Part shown: one piece after another, positions 23,912 through 33,054 of the stretch
Numbering within the stretch: position 1 is the stretch's first letter
Layout of the letters: the number at the start of each line of letters is the position of its first letter
Source of the DNA: DATARR01 sp044868005
Lineage (GTDB): Bacteria > Acidobacteriota > Thermoanaerobaculia > Multivoradales > UBA5704
DNA: 64,000 bases
Direction: 5' to 3'
Assembly: GCA_044868005.1 (NCBI GenBank)
Contig: JBIOVX010000017.1
Coordinates: 1 to 64,000, forward strand
Made by a program: the position numbers and the translations under genes
The notes under the pieces: generated by a model
Seen by the model: only the letters and a program-made list of their open reading frames with translations
Database searches by the model: none
What the model was told of the DNA's origin: nothing

Positions 23912-24029
23912 CTCGTCGTGGTCTACGTTGACCGCGTCGTGGTCTATATAGACCGCGTCGAGATTTATATAGACCACATCGTGGTCTACGTAGACCACGA
24001 CGCGGTCGCGCGCTTAAATAAGCCGGTCC
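23912..24029. repeat. 21-bp palindromic tandem array, right part, with 29-bp inverted end
   Basis: About four further 21-bp units, the last being a perfect palindrome around TGGTCTACGTAGACCA, then the inverted end 24001-24029. Without the transposon the two parts join into one array of about 16 units, about 395 bp including ends. Nothing else is seen between 24030 and 24175. Confidence 0.92.
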
Positions 24030-24175
24030 ACGCCGCCCGCGGCAAGGGTAAGTCCTTGTTTTGCCGGCGTATAGGGCGCCGCGCCACGGTTTCCGAGGCT
24101 CATCCCCCGGTCCGCGCGGCCCTCAGCCCGTCAGAGGACCTTGATCTTGAGCATCCCCGGGATTCCCGCGCGGCC

Positions 24176-25258
24176 TCAAGGCACAGTCAGACACTGCCGC
24201 TGGTGCAGGCTGCGCAGGAAGTCCGTCGTCGCCTGGATCTCCTGGGCGGCCCGGGGGCGAATGGTCACCTGGCCCGGCCGGTTCATGCCCTGGAGGGCTG
24301 CCGTGAACCTCGTCGTGTCGAGGGTGTCGAACCTGCGCCCTTCCAACTCGGTCACCCGCGCCTTCAGAGCGGTGATCTCCGTCTGCCTGGAGGCGAGCGT
24401 CTGCTCGAGATCCTGGACCCGCGTCGTCAGAACGGCCTTCTCGTCTGTGCACGCCCTCGCCTGAGCCTGGCTGGTGGTGAGCGCGGCGCGGATCGGTTTC
24501 GTAAACGCCAGACAGGCCTCCCCATCGACCGGCGGGCACTCCGGCGGGGTACCAGGCGGCGGTTCGCCGGGCTCGGGGGGCGGCTCGCCAGGCCCTCCCT
24601 CGACGACGACATTGCGGAGCCGGCAGCCGATGCGGCCGCCTTGCGGCGTTTGCACGGGTTCCGTCCATTCCTCTCCGTCCTTGCGGCCGGCCTCATTCCG
24701 TAAGGTACAGGGGAGCGTCGAAGGGCAGCAGCCGGGAGGATCGTTCGGCTGAAGCCTCAGCTTGGAACCGCCGCCTCCGCCACCGGGCTCGATGTCCTGG
24801 CAGCCGGGTCGCGCATGGCCGGTGTACTGGAGGAAATCCGAGCACGTGAAGAGCGCCCGTCCCCCGCCGTTGGCGATCATCCAGTCGTACGCCTCCTGCA
24901 GGCTGGGATCGCGCGTCAATCCCGACTGGCGAAAAAGCTCCTGGAGAATCGCGAAGCCTTCACCGCCGCCATGCTCGGAGGTGACAAAGGGAACGATCTG
25001 CCGGCCCACTACGGTTTGGTCACACTCGGCATACCGGCAGAGGAACCCCGCAACATCGCCGAGGCTGGTGAAGAGAACCGCGGGATCGAGCCGCTTGGTG
25101 ACATCCGACTGGCCGGCGATCCGCCAGGTGACGGTGACGCCGGGGGGAGGAAAGTACCCTTGGGACGTGATGCTGCCGAAAAACGCGGCGCCCACGGGAG
25201 CGGCACGGAGAACCAGGACGCAGAGAACGGCAACAGCGGAAACGACGATGCGTTTCAT
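24176..25258 (-). CDS. exported hypothetical protein with glycine/proline linker and coiled coil
   Basis: 360-aa exported protein; signal peptide MKRIVVSAVAVLCVLVLRAAPVGA, ATG 25258 with GGAGA before it. Residues ~25-150 form a globular part with GVTVTWRIAGQSDVTKRL and a segment of conserved look, CRYAECDQTVVGRQIVPFVTSEHGGGEGFAI. Then come a Gly6 linker, a Cys-containing part (GCCPSTLPCTLRNEAG), a Pro/Glu/Gly linker and a C-terminal coiled coil (about 275-320, heptads around VLTTRVQDLEQTLASRQTEITALKARVTELEG is too long to quote in full here; core LEQTLASRQTEITALK). Not recognised as a known family. Confidence 0.72.
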   Translation of the reverse strand: MKRIVVSAVAVLCVLVLRAAPVGAAFFGSITSQGYFPPPGVTVTWRIAGQSDVTKRLDPAVLFTSLGDVAGFLCRYAECDQTVVGRQIVPFVTSEHGGGEGFAILQELFRQSGLTRDPSLQEAYDWMIANGGGRALFTCSDFLQYTGHARPGCQDIEPGGGGGGSKLRLQPNDPPGCCPSTLPCTLRNEAGRKDGEEWTEPVQTPQGGRIGCRLRNVVVEGGPGEPPPEPGEPPPGTPPECPPVDGEACLAFTKPIRAALTTSQAQARACTDEKAVLTTRVQDLEQTLASRQTEITALKARVTELEGRRFDTLDTTRFTAALQGMNRPGQVTIRPRAAQEIQATTDFLRSLHQRQCLTVP

Positions 25259-25429
25259 GATGGTCTCCTTACGGAAGCTTCTCCGCAATTATACCAGGGC
25301 GCCGGCTGCTGCCACCCCCAGCATTCCTGGAGAAACAAATCGCTTCCATTGAGCACTCAGGAGTGGTAAAAATGAGGCTAACCCATACGCGAGTGACCTG
25401 GAAGTCGCTGTTCGCCGCGAGGAATTTCC

Positions 25430-27475
25430 GTGAGCGCTGTGCAATCAACATCTTCCATGATCGTCCTCAGCGATCTTCAGCATCCCATTGGTGGCAAGTA
25501 CCGGCTGAAGGAGCGCCTCGATGAAGGGGCTCTCGGCGTCGTCTACCGCGCCATCCACCTCGGCCTGGAGAAGTCCTTCGCGCTCAAGCTGCTCAAAAAG
25601 TCCGGAGCGCCGGCCGCCCTGGCGCGCTTCCGCCGGGAGGCGGTGGCGCTCGGGCGTCTCCAGCATCCCAACATCGTCGTCGTCACGGACTCCGGAATCG
25701 ACGAGCTCTCCGGCGCGCCGTACCTGGTCATGGAGCTCCTCGACGGGAAACCGCTCTCGGACTTCTGCCGCGAGCACGGCCCCCTGCCGCTCGCCCGGGC
25801 GCTTCCCCTCCTGGAGCAGATCGCCGAGGCCGTCGATGCGGCGCATGGCGCGGGCGTGCTCCATCGCGACCTCAAGCCCGGCAATATCTTCGTCGATGGG
25901 AGCGCCGATCAGCCGCGCGTCAAGGTACTGGATTTCGGGCTCGCCGAGCTGCTCGCGACGCCCGCGGAGACCGCGGCCTCTTCGCACCTCGGCGAGGAGG
26001 ATCTCCCCAGCCTGACCTCGACGGACGCTCTCCACGGCACGCCGCTCTACGCCGCGCCGGAGCTGATCCGGCACGGCGAGGCCAGCCGGGCCTCGGACGT
26101 CTACTCCCTCGGCGTGATCGCCTACGAGATCCTCGGCGGTCAACCACCGTTCCGCGGCTCGATGGGCGAGGTTCTCATGGGCCATCTCGAAGCGGAGCCT
26201 CCCCCGCTCCCCCTGCCCTCCCCGGTCTGGCGCGCCCTGCGGAACGCGCTGCAAAAAGATCCTGCCCTGCGGCCCCGCACCGCCGGCGACGTCGTGCGCG
26301 GGCTGCGGAGCGCGGTGCTGGAGGCGGAGCGGGAGCGTTGGAGAGCCGACGAAATACCACGCCGGCTGCGCCTCGCGGCTTTCCTCGCGGCATCGCTGGC
26401 CGCACTGGGTTTCTTTCTTCCGTGGCCGCCGGTGCCGCCGGCCGAGCGCTGGCTCGGCGATCTGCGCGTCCGCACCTCGCCGGCGAGGCAGCCGGACCCG
26501 CGCATCCTGCTGGTCACCCTGGACGAGGCGAGCCTCGACAGCAGCCCACTTTCCCTGGCCGAGCGGGCGGACGAGATCGGGCGCACACTCTCACGGATCC
26601 TCGAGGCGGGAGCGCGCGGCGTAGCGGTCGATCTCCTGCCGCACGCGCGGTGGAGCGCGTCGCCGGGCTTCTCGGACCTGCTCCTGCGGCACGCGGACCG
26701 CCTGACGCTCGCCGTGTTCTCCAATCCCGACGGCAAGGTCGTCGGCACCGAGTGCGTGGACGCTCTGACGGCGGCGGCCCTCGGCCCGCAACGCCTCGCC
26801 GGGACCTTCGGCTTCGCCAACATGGATGAAGACCGGGACGGCGTCGTCCGCCAGGGAAGGCTGTGGTTTCGCGACCGCGAAAGAGGCGAACAGCCGTCGT
26901 GGGCCGCGCAGGCGGCGCGGCGCCTCGGCTCCGGCAAGGCTCGGGAGGACGAAGTGTCCCGAAGATTCTGGGTCGACACACGGATCGATTGGACTCGCTA
27001 TGCACGCATCTCCTGGCGCCAGCTCCCCGCCGCTCTCGAGCGGAATCCCGGGCTGTTCCGGGGCCGGCTCGTGCTCGTCGGCGGGGACTTCCGCGGCTCC
27101 GGGGACGACATTTACCGCATCGCTCATCGCTCCAGCACGGTCTTGTCCGGGCTCGCGCTGCAGGCTTTGATGGTGGACACGATCGGCGCCGGTCTGCCCG
27201 TTCGCGATCCGCACCGGATCTTCGTGCTCGCCACCGCGGCCCTGGCAGCCCTCCTCGCCGCGGCCGGGGCCCTCTGCGCGCCGCGGGCGGGCCGAGTCGC
27301 TCTCGGGCTCGCCGCGGCGGCGAGCCTCTACATGATCCTGTCGTTCCCGGTTTTCTGGTGGACGGGCCTGGGGCTGCCGATCACGGCTCCCGCGCTCCTC
27401 GTCCTGCTCGGCTTCCTCGTTGCATACGTTCTGCGGCGGAACCTTCCTTCACCGCCGGAGGTCTTAGAATCATGA
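25430..27475 (+). CDS. membrane Ser/Thr protein kinase with extracytoplasmic CHASE2 sensor domain
   Basis: 681-aa receptor-like kinase. Start GTG 25430 after GAGGA. Kinase at about 22-295: degenerate glycine loop DEGALGVVYRA, ALK lysine 53, HRDLKPGN (145-152), DFG (168-170), APEL; all catalytic residues present. First membrane helix ~313-331, then a CHASE2 domain (~340-590, ILLVTLDEASLDSSPLS, FGFANMDEDRDGVVRQ, RLVLVGGDFRGSGDD) outside the membrane, then three closely spaced C-terminal helices. In CHASE2 proteins the sensor precedes these three helices, as here. Next gene overlaps by 4 bases (ATGA), making it the head of the CHAT operon. Confidence 0.92.
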   Translation: MSAVQSTSSMIVLSDLQHPIGGKYRLKERLDEGALGVVYRAIHLGLEKSFALKLLKKSGAPAALARFRREAVALGRLQHPNIVVVTDSGIDELSGAPYLVMELLDGKPLSDFCREHGPLPLARALPLLEQIAEAVDAAHGAGVLHRDLKPGNIFVDGSADQPRVKVLDFGLAELLATPAETAASSHLGEEDLPSLTSTDALHGTPLYAAPELIRHGEASRASDVYSLGVIAYEILGGQPPFRGSMGEVLMGHLEAEPPPLPLPSPVWRALRNALQKDPALRPRTAGDVVRGLRSAVLEAERERWRADEIPRRLRLAAFLAASLAALGFFLPWPPVPPAERWLGDLRVRTSPARQPDPRILLVTLDEASLDSSPLSLAERADEIGRTLSRILEAGARGVAVDLLPHARWSASPGFSDLLLRHADRLTLAVFSNPDGKVVGTECVDALTAAALGPQRLAGTFGFANMDEDRDGVVRQGRLWFRDRERGEQPSWAAQAARRLGSGKAREDEVSRRFWVDTRIDWTRYARISWRQLPAALERNPGLFRGRLVLVGGDFRGSGDDIYRIAHRSSTVLSGLALQALMVDTIGAGLPVRDPHRIFVLATAALAALLAAAGALCAPRAGRVALGLAAAASLYMILSFPVFWWTGLGLPITAPALLVLLGFLVAYVLRRNLPSPPEVLES

Positions 27476-28359
27476 GCGTCCTGAGCAGGAGAAGATTCGG
27501 CGCCCTCGCCGCGCTGTCGTGCGGTCTCATGGTGATGGGGACGGCCGCGGCGAACGCACCCGTCGCCATCGTCTATTCGCTGGCCGGCGAGGCCTCGCTC
27601 GCCGCTCCCCATGCGGCCCGCCGGCCGCTGCGGCTCTTCGATCGTCTGGGGGCCGGAACGACCGTGCAGGTCGGCCCGGGCGCTCGCCTGGCACTGGCGT
27701 TCGTGACCGGACGCCGCTACGAGCTGGGCGAACGTTCCCGGGTGACGCTCGGTGCGAAGGACCTCGCCACTCGCAGCGGGCCCGTGCGCGCGCTCCCCCG
27801 CGTTCCTCCACTGCCCCGCATTTCACCGATCGCGGCGAAGGACCGCCCGGGGGCAAAGGCCGGAGCTGTGAGGATTCGGGCGGAAAGCCTCACCGACCTT
27901 TATCCGGACCGCGGCGCGACGGCGTTGGCGGAGAAGACCGTCCTCCGCTTTCAACCGGTGGCGGCCACCCGCGGGTACCGTATCGAGGTGCAGGATGATC
28001 GGGGTCGCAGCGTCTTCGCAACCGAAACGGCCGACTCTACGGTGCGTCTCCCGGCAGGGATCCTGCAGCCGGGCCGGCGCTACCGCTGGTGGGTCTCCAC
28101 GGTGGAGCGCGCAGGCCCCGTGGCGCGCGGGGAAGCGGAGCTCGTGACCTTGCCGCAACGCACGGCGGAAGCGAGAGAGGCCCTGCGCCAGGCTGTCGAA
28201 GCGGCGGCAGACGGCTCTCTCCTCGCGCTGTTGGCCGAAGTCGATCGCAGTCTCGGCCTGCTGGCCGAAGCCAGGGAAGAATTCCGGGCGGCGCTCCAGG
28301 AATCCCCAGGGGACACCACTCTGGCCGAAACGCTCGGCCGGCGCCCAGACCCGCCATGA
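27472..28359 (+). CDS. exported FecR-domain protein
   Basis: 295-aa periplasmic protein. The N-terminus SRRRFGALAALSCGLMVMG is a signal peptide with a twin-arginine-like start. A FecR-type domain covers ~25-110 (YSLAGEASLAAP, LFDRLGAGTTVQVGPGARLALAFVTGRRYELGERSRVTL). Residues ~140-230 look like a fibronectin/Ig-type fold (KTVLRFQPVAATRGYRIEVQD, RYRWWVSTVE), and the tail is a TPR-like helical part. Coupled on both sides by ATGA overlaps. Confidence 0.85.
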   Translation: MSVLSRRRFGALAALSCGLMVMGTAAANAPVAIVYSLAGEASLAAPHAARRPLRLFDRLGAGTTVQVGPGARLALAFVTGRRYELGERSRVTLGAKDLATRSGPVRALPRVPPLPRISPIAAKDRPGAKAGAVRIRAESLTDLYPDRGATALAEKTVLRFQPVAATRGYRIEVQDDRGRSVFATETADSTVRLPAGILQPGRRYRWWVSTVERAGPVARGEAELVTLPQRTAEAREALRQAVEAAADGSLLALLAEVDRSLGLLAEAREEFRAALQESPGDTTLAETLGRRPDPP

Positions 28360-31300
28360 GGAAGCCCCATCCCGCGATCTGGCTCAGCCTTGGGCTGGTG
28401 GTGGCCTGCACCGCCGCCGGCGTCCGGGGGCCTCATGAGGAGAACGTTGCGCGAGCCCCCGGCGTTCTCGTCGAGGAGGTGGCCGCGGAATCGCTGGGGG
28501 CTCGCGCGGGCCTGCAGGCCGGCGATCTCCTGGTCTCCTGGTGCAGGGCGGCCTCGCCGGATGGACCCTGCCTCGCCGCGGGGAGATTCGAGACCCCCTT
28601 CGATTTCGAAGCGATGGAGCTCGAAGAGGCGCCGCGAGGCGGCGTCAGGATCCTGGGAAAACGCGCCGCGGTCGGCACCGCCTGGGTTCTTCTTCCGGGC
28701 TCCCAGTCGATCAAGGTCCGTCCCGTCCTCACAGAGGATCTCCTGGCGCTCTATGAGGAAGGCCGGAGCCTCGCCGGAGCGGAGCAGTTGGATATGGCGG
28801 TCGAGCGCTGGCGTTCGGCAGCGCGCGCAGCCGGGCATGCCGGTGACGGCCGGCTCGCCGTCTGGTTCCTGTTGCGGGCCGCCTGCGCCCTGGCCGAAGC
28901 GAGGAAATGGCCGTCGGCCGACGCACTCTTCAGTGAGGCAGCGGAGCAGGCACGCCTTCCCGGCGCGGCGAAGCTGGACGCCTGGATCGCGAAGGTCTGG
29001 GGAAAGGCCTTTCAGCGGCGCGGCTCCTGGCAGGAGGCGGAAGACCTCCTCCGCCGGTCGCTGGACCTCGACCGGAAAGCCGACCCGCAAGGCCTGGCCG
29101 TGTCCTGGGACCTCCACACCCTCGGCACCATGGCGGCCCAGCACAGCGATCTGAAAGCGGCCGAAGAGCATCTCCGGCAGGCGTTGGCCATCCGGGAAAG
29201 ATTGGCCCCGCGCAGCCTCAGTCTCGCCGCGACCCTGATGAATCTGGGCAACGTGATACAGCTCCGGGGAGACTTGGCCTCCGCGGAGGACACGCTGCGA
29301 CGAGCCTTGTCGATCCAGGAGGATCTGGCTCCCGGAAGCGCGGAAATCGCGGGCACTCTGCTCAACCTGGGCAGCCTCGTCGGCGCTCGCGGGAATTTCG
29401 CGGAATCGGAGGAGCTCCTCCGCCGCGCCAAGGCCATCTACGAGAGGACCAGGCCCGAGAGCCTCGAGCTGGCCAAGGCCCTGAAGAACCTCAGCGACCT
29501 CGCCGCCGACTCGTACGATACGGAAACCTCGGAGTATTTTCTGCAGCGAGCCCTGGCGATCGAAGAGAAGCGCGACCCCAGCGGCGCGGGCCTGGCGATC
29601 ACCCTGGAAAACCTGGGGCTCCAGGCACTGGACCGCGGGAACCTGGAGAGGGCCGAGGAGTATCTCCGGCGTGCCTTGAGCCTGGAGGAGAAATTGGAGC
29701 CGGAAGGCCTCGCCTTCGCGCGCGGGCTCAAGAACCTCGGCGTCGTCGCTCTCCGGCGGCAGGATTGCGCCACGGCCGAGACCCATCTCCAACGTGCCTT
29801 CGCCATCCAGCAGCGGCTGAGCCCCGGCAGCCTCAGCGACGCCCAGACCCTGGAAGCTCTCGGCGACATAGGCCTGGAGTGCGGAGACCTGGCGGAGGCG
29901 GAAGCTCGCTACCGGCAGGCGCTGGCCATCCGGGAAAAGCTGGCCCCAGGCACAGCAGGCGCCTCATTGCACAGCCTGGGCTTGACACTCCGGCGCCAGG
30001 GCCACCCGCTCGATGCCATGGAGGCTCTCTGCCGGGCCATCGACGTTTCCGAAACCCCATGGGAGCGCAGCGACAGGAAGGAAACGCAAGAGGCGAGCCT
30101 CTTCACCGACTGCCTCGCGGCGCGGGTCGAGCTCGGCCAGGTGGCGGAGGCTTTCCACGTCCTCGAGCGGGGGCGTGCCCGCGCCTTCCTCAAGCAGCTC
30201 GCCGAGCGCGACCTGCTGTTCGCCGCCAATCTTCCGCCGGAGATCGCCCGCAGGAAAACGGAGCTCAACCAGGATCTCGAGTCCGCCCAAGGGGCTCTGG
30301 CTCGCCTCAACCCGGCTCAGGACGCGGCCGAAATCGAACGCCTCCTCAACCGCCTGCGGGAAATTCAGGACCGGCAGCGGGAGCTGACCGCGCAAATCCG
30401 CAAGAGCTCTCCCCGCCTCGCCTCTCTGCAATATCCCGAGCCGCTCGACCTCGCCGGCGCGCGCCGCATCCTGGATCCGGAGACGGTGCTGCTCTCCTAC
30501 GCGGTCGGCGAGGAAGAGAGCTATCTGTTCGTGGTGCAGCCGCCCGAGCTCGCGGGCCCCGGCCTCGCGGTCTTCCGCATTCCGGTCGGCGCCAAGCCAT
30601 TGCGGGAAGCGATCGCCTCGCTCGACAACCTCTTGCAGGACGCCCGCTCCGATCGCGCGGCGTTGACTGCCCAGTCCAGGAAGCTCTACGCCTTGTTGAT
30701 CGGACCTGCCGAGGCTCAGATTGCCGCCGCGAAGCGTCTCCTCGTCTCGCCGAGCGGTCCCCTCCACACGCTGCCCTTCGCCACGCTGATGCGCAAGGAC
30801 CGCTACCTCGTCGAGTGGAAACCGGTTCATTTCGTCCTCTCGGCGACCGTGTACGCGGAGCTGAAGAAAGCGCGGCGCGCGCCCGCAGACCTTACGCGAG
30901 GCCAGGTCGTCGCCTTCGGCGACCCGGTCTATCCGCCGCTGCCCAAGGACAGGAATGCGGCTCCGGCGGCGACGCTCGAGATCCTCACGGCGGCCAGCCG
31001 CGGCCTCTCTCTCGAGCCCATCCCGGCCACCCGGCGGGAGGTGGAAGGAATCGCCAGCCTCTATCCGCAGGCAGAGACCTATCTCGGCGGCGAGGCCACG
31101 GAGGAGAAGGCGAAATCTCTCGGCGCCGAGGCGCGCCTCGTCCATTTTGCCTGCCACGGCCTGCTCGACGAGCGTTTTCCGCTCAACTCCGCGCTGGCGC
31201 TGACCATTCCCGAGCATCCGGCGCCGGGGCGGGACAACGGCCTGCTCCAGGCCTGGGAGATCCTGGAGAGCGTGCGCCTGAACGCCGACCTGGTGACCCT

Positions 31301-31586
31301 CTCGGCCTGCGACACGGCGTTGGGAAGGGAGATGGGCGGCGAAGGCCTCGTCGGGCTCACGCGCGCCTTCCAGTATGCCGGCGCCCGCACCGTCCTCGCC
31401 TCGCTGTGGAGCATCTCCGACCTCTCCACCTCCCGCATCATGCAGCGCTTCTACGGCTATCTCCGCGACGGCAAGTCAAAAGACGAGGCCTTGCGGGCGG
31501 CGCAGATCGATCAGATCCGCGGCAAGTCCGGCTCTTCCCATCCCTTCCACTGGGCGGCTTTCGAGCTGTTCGGCGATTGGCGGTAA
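28356..31586 (+). CDS. exported TPR-CHAT protease-like protein 1
   Basis: 1076-aa protein. N-terminus has a signal peptide with a lipobox-like VVAC, then a PDZ-like segment (ESLGARAGLQAGDLLVSW). About ten TPR units of the ~42-residue type fill ~140-560 (LGNVIQLRGDLASAEDTLRRALSIQEDLAPGS and similar). The C-terminal ~400 residues are a CHAT domain: LLVSPSGPLHTLPFATL, catalytic His934 in FACHGLLDE and Cys985 in LSACDTALG, GLTRAFQYAGARTVLASLWSISD. Both catalytic residues are present. CHAT domains are caspase-like proteases. Location outside the cytoplasm is inferred from the signal peptide; targets unknown. Confidence 0.9.
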   Translation: MRKPHPAIWLSLGLVVACTAAGVRGPHEENVARAPGVLVEEVAAESLGARAGLQAGDLLVSWCRAASPDGPCLAAGRFETPFDFEAMELEEAPRGGVRILGKRAAVGTAWVLLPGSQSIKVRPVLTEDLLALYEEGRSLAGAEQLDMAVERWRSAARAAGHAGDGRLAVWFLLRAACALAEARKWPSADALFSEAAEQARLPGAAKLDAWIAKVWGKAFQRRGSWQEAEDLLRRSLDLDRKADPQGLAVSWDLHTLGTMAAQHSDLKAAEEHLRQALAIRERLAPRSLSLAATLMNLGNVIQLRGDLASAEDTLRRALSIQEDLAPGSAEIAGTLLNLGSLVGARGNFAESEELLRRAKAIYERTRPESLELAKALKNLSDLAADSYDTETSEYFLQRALAIEEKRDPSGAGLAITLENLGLQALDRGNLERAEEYLRRALSLEEKLEPEGLAFARGLKNLGVVALRRQDCATAETHLQRAFAIQQRLSPGSLSDAQTLEALGDIGLECGDLAEAEARYRQALAIREKLAPGTAGASLHSLGLTLRRQGHPLDAMEALCRAIDVSETPWERSDRKETQEASLFTDCLAARVELGQVAEAFHVLERGRARAFLKQLAERDLLFAANLPPEIARRKTELNQDLESAQGALARLNPAQDAAEIERLLNRLREIQDRQRELTAQIRKSSPRLASLQYPEPLDLAGARRILDPETVLLSYAVGEEESYLFVVQPPELAGPGLAVFRIPVGAKPLREAIASLDNLLQDARSDRAALTAQSRKLYALLIGPAEAQIAAAKRLLVSPSGPLHTLPFATLMRKDRYLVEWKPVHFVLSATVYAELKKARRAPADLTRGQVVAFGDPVYPPLPKDRNAAPAATLEILTAASRGLSLEPIPATRREVEGIASLYPQAETYLGGEATEEKAKSLGAEARLVHFACHGLLDERFPLNSALALTIPEHPAPGRDNGLLQAWEILESVRLNADLVTLSACDTALGREMGGEGLVGLTRAFQYAGARTVLASLWSISDLSTSRIMQRFYGYLRDGKSKDEALRAAQIDQIRGKSGSSHPFHWAAFELFGDWR

Positions 31587-31629
31587 GGGTAGGCTTGCCG
31601 TTTCATTTTTGGGACGGGAGAGCTCCGCG

Positions 31630-33054
31630 ATGGGTTCAGAATTGAGACGCCTGCCTGATCATCGACCTTTGACCTGCGGGATCCTCGTCGCGCTCTCCTG
31701 CTGCTTCAGCACCGCGATCCTCCTGGCGGAAGAGCCAGAGGAAGGAGCCGTCGTGGAAGAGGTGGCTCCGGGCTCGGCGGCCGCGAGGGCGGGCCTGCAA
31801 CCGGGGGACGCGATCCTCTCCTGGTCGCGAGGGGACGGGCTGAGCGGCCCGGTGCGATCTCCTTTCGAGCTCCCTCCGGTCGAGATCGAGCAGGCTCCCC
31901 GCGGCGCGGTCGTCCTCCGAGGTGCGAGGGAGGGTGCGAGCGCGGAATGGACCCTGCCGCCAGGCTCCTGGGGAATCAAGGCGAGGCCCACCTTCCCGGA
32001 GCCGCTCCTCGCGGTCTACCGGCAGGGCCGGGACCGCATCGCCGCCGGAGACCTCGCGGAGGGAATCGGAGACTGGCGCTCCGCCGTGGAAGCCGCCGAC
32101 CGCCGGCAGGATTCCCTCCGCGCCGCCTGGCTGCAGAGCCGTCTGGCGCGGGAGCTCGCCGGCGCCGCCCGCTGGGCCGAGGCGGACGAGGCTTGGGAGC
32201 GCGCCGTCGCGCGGCTGGAGCCGCCCGGGCCCGCGGCGGCGCAACTGCTGCGGCAGTGGGGCGAGTCGTTCCAACGGCGCAACCTCTGGGACCGTGCCGA
32301 AGAGTGTTACCGCCGGGCGCTGGCGCTCGACGCCGCGGAGAGCCTGGCGGCCGCCTGGGACCTCAACGCTCTGTCGCGGCCAAGGTCCGCCAGGCCTCGC
32401 CGCGGACCTCCGTCGCCGGCCGGCGAGCCGGGCGCGGCCCAGCCCGAGGTCCGCGCAGCGGTAGCCCGCGGCCTCTCTCTCACGCCGCTCCCTTCCGCTC
32501 GCGCAGAGATCCTCGAGATCGCCGGCCTCTACCCTGGGGCGCGGACCTTCCTGGGCGCCGAGGCGACCGAAGAACGGGCCAAGTCCATGGGCAAGGACGC
32601 GCGCTATCTCCATTTCGCCTGCCACGGGCTGCTCGACGAGCGATTCCCTCTCAATTCGGCCCTGGCCCTCAGCATCCCCGAGCGTCCCGCCGAAGGCCAG
32701 GAGAACGGCCTGCTCCAGGCCTGGGAAGTCATCGAGAGCGTGCGCCTCGACGCCGACCTGGTCACCCTCTCCGCGTGCGATACGGCGCTGGGAAAGGAGA
32801 TGGGCGGCGAAGGCCTCGTCGGGCTGACCCGCGCCTTCCAGTTCGCCGGCGCCCGCACCGTCCTGGCGTCGCTGTGGAGCATCTCCGACGATTCCACCGC
32901 TGGCTTCATGAAGCGCTTCTACGGCTACCTCCGCAGCGGCAAGCCGAAGGACGAGGCGTTGCGGGCGGCGCAGATCGATCAGATCCGCGACAGGTCCGGC
33001 TCGTCGCATCCCTTCCACTGGGCGGCGTTCGAGCTGTTCGGCGACTGGCGATGA
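31630..33054 (+). CDS. exported CHAT protein 2, internally deleted paralogue
   Basis: 474-aa paralogue of the neighbouring CHAT proteins. Signal peptide and PDZ-like segment (AAARAGLQPGDAILSW) match protein 1. After two or three TPR-like helices the sequence jumps through an Arg/Pro-rich junction (RPRSARPRRGPPSP, ~residue 252-265) into the second half of a CHAT domain, omitting most TPRs and the first CHAT half. His332 and Cys383 keep the 51-residue spacing of the other two. The frame is open and the next gene overlaps by 4 bases, so it is expressed or only recently shortened. Confidence 0.85.
   Translation: MGSELRRLPDHRPLTCGILVALSCCFSTAILLAEEPEEGAVVEEVAPGSAAARAGLQPGDAILSWSRGDGLSGPVRSPFELPPVEIEQAPRGAVVLRGAREGASAEWTLPPGSWGIKARPTFPEPLLAVYRQGRDRIAAGDLAEGIGDWRSAVEAADRRQDSLRAAWLQSRLARELAGAARWAEADEAWERAVARLEPPGPAAAQLLRQWGESFQRRNLWDRAEECYRRALALDAAESLAAAWDLNALSRPRSARPRRGPPSPAGEPGAAQPEVRAAVARGLSLTPLPSARAEILEIAGLYPGARTFLGAEATEERAKSMGKDARYLHFACHGLLDERFPLNSALALSIPERPAEGQENGLLQAWEVIESVRLDADLVTLSACDTALGKEMGGEGLVGLTRAFQFAGARTVLASLWSISDDSTAGFMKRFYGYLRSGKPKDEALRAAQIDQIRDRSGSSHPFHWAAFELFGDWR

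Noticed and set aside
19648..24000. 21-bp array as a CRISPR
   Set aside because: Units are contiguous with no unique spacers, too short, and no cas genes are present.
31947..33050. In-frame upstream extension of CHAT protein 3 across CHAT gene 2
   Set aside because: It reads gene 2 in the wrong frame; the signal peptide begins at 33051 in an ATGA overlap.
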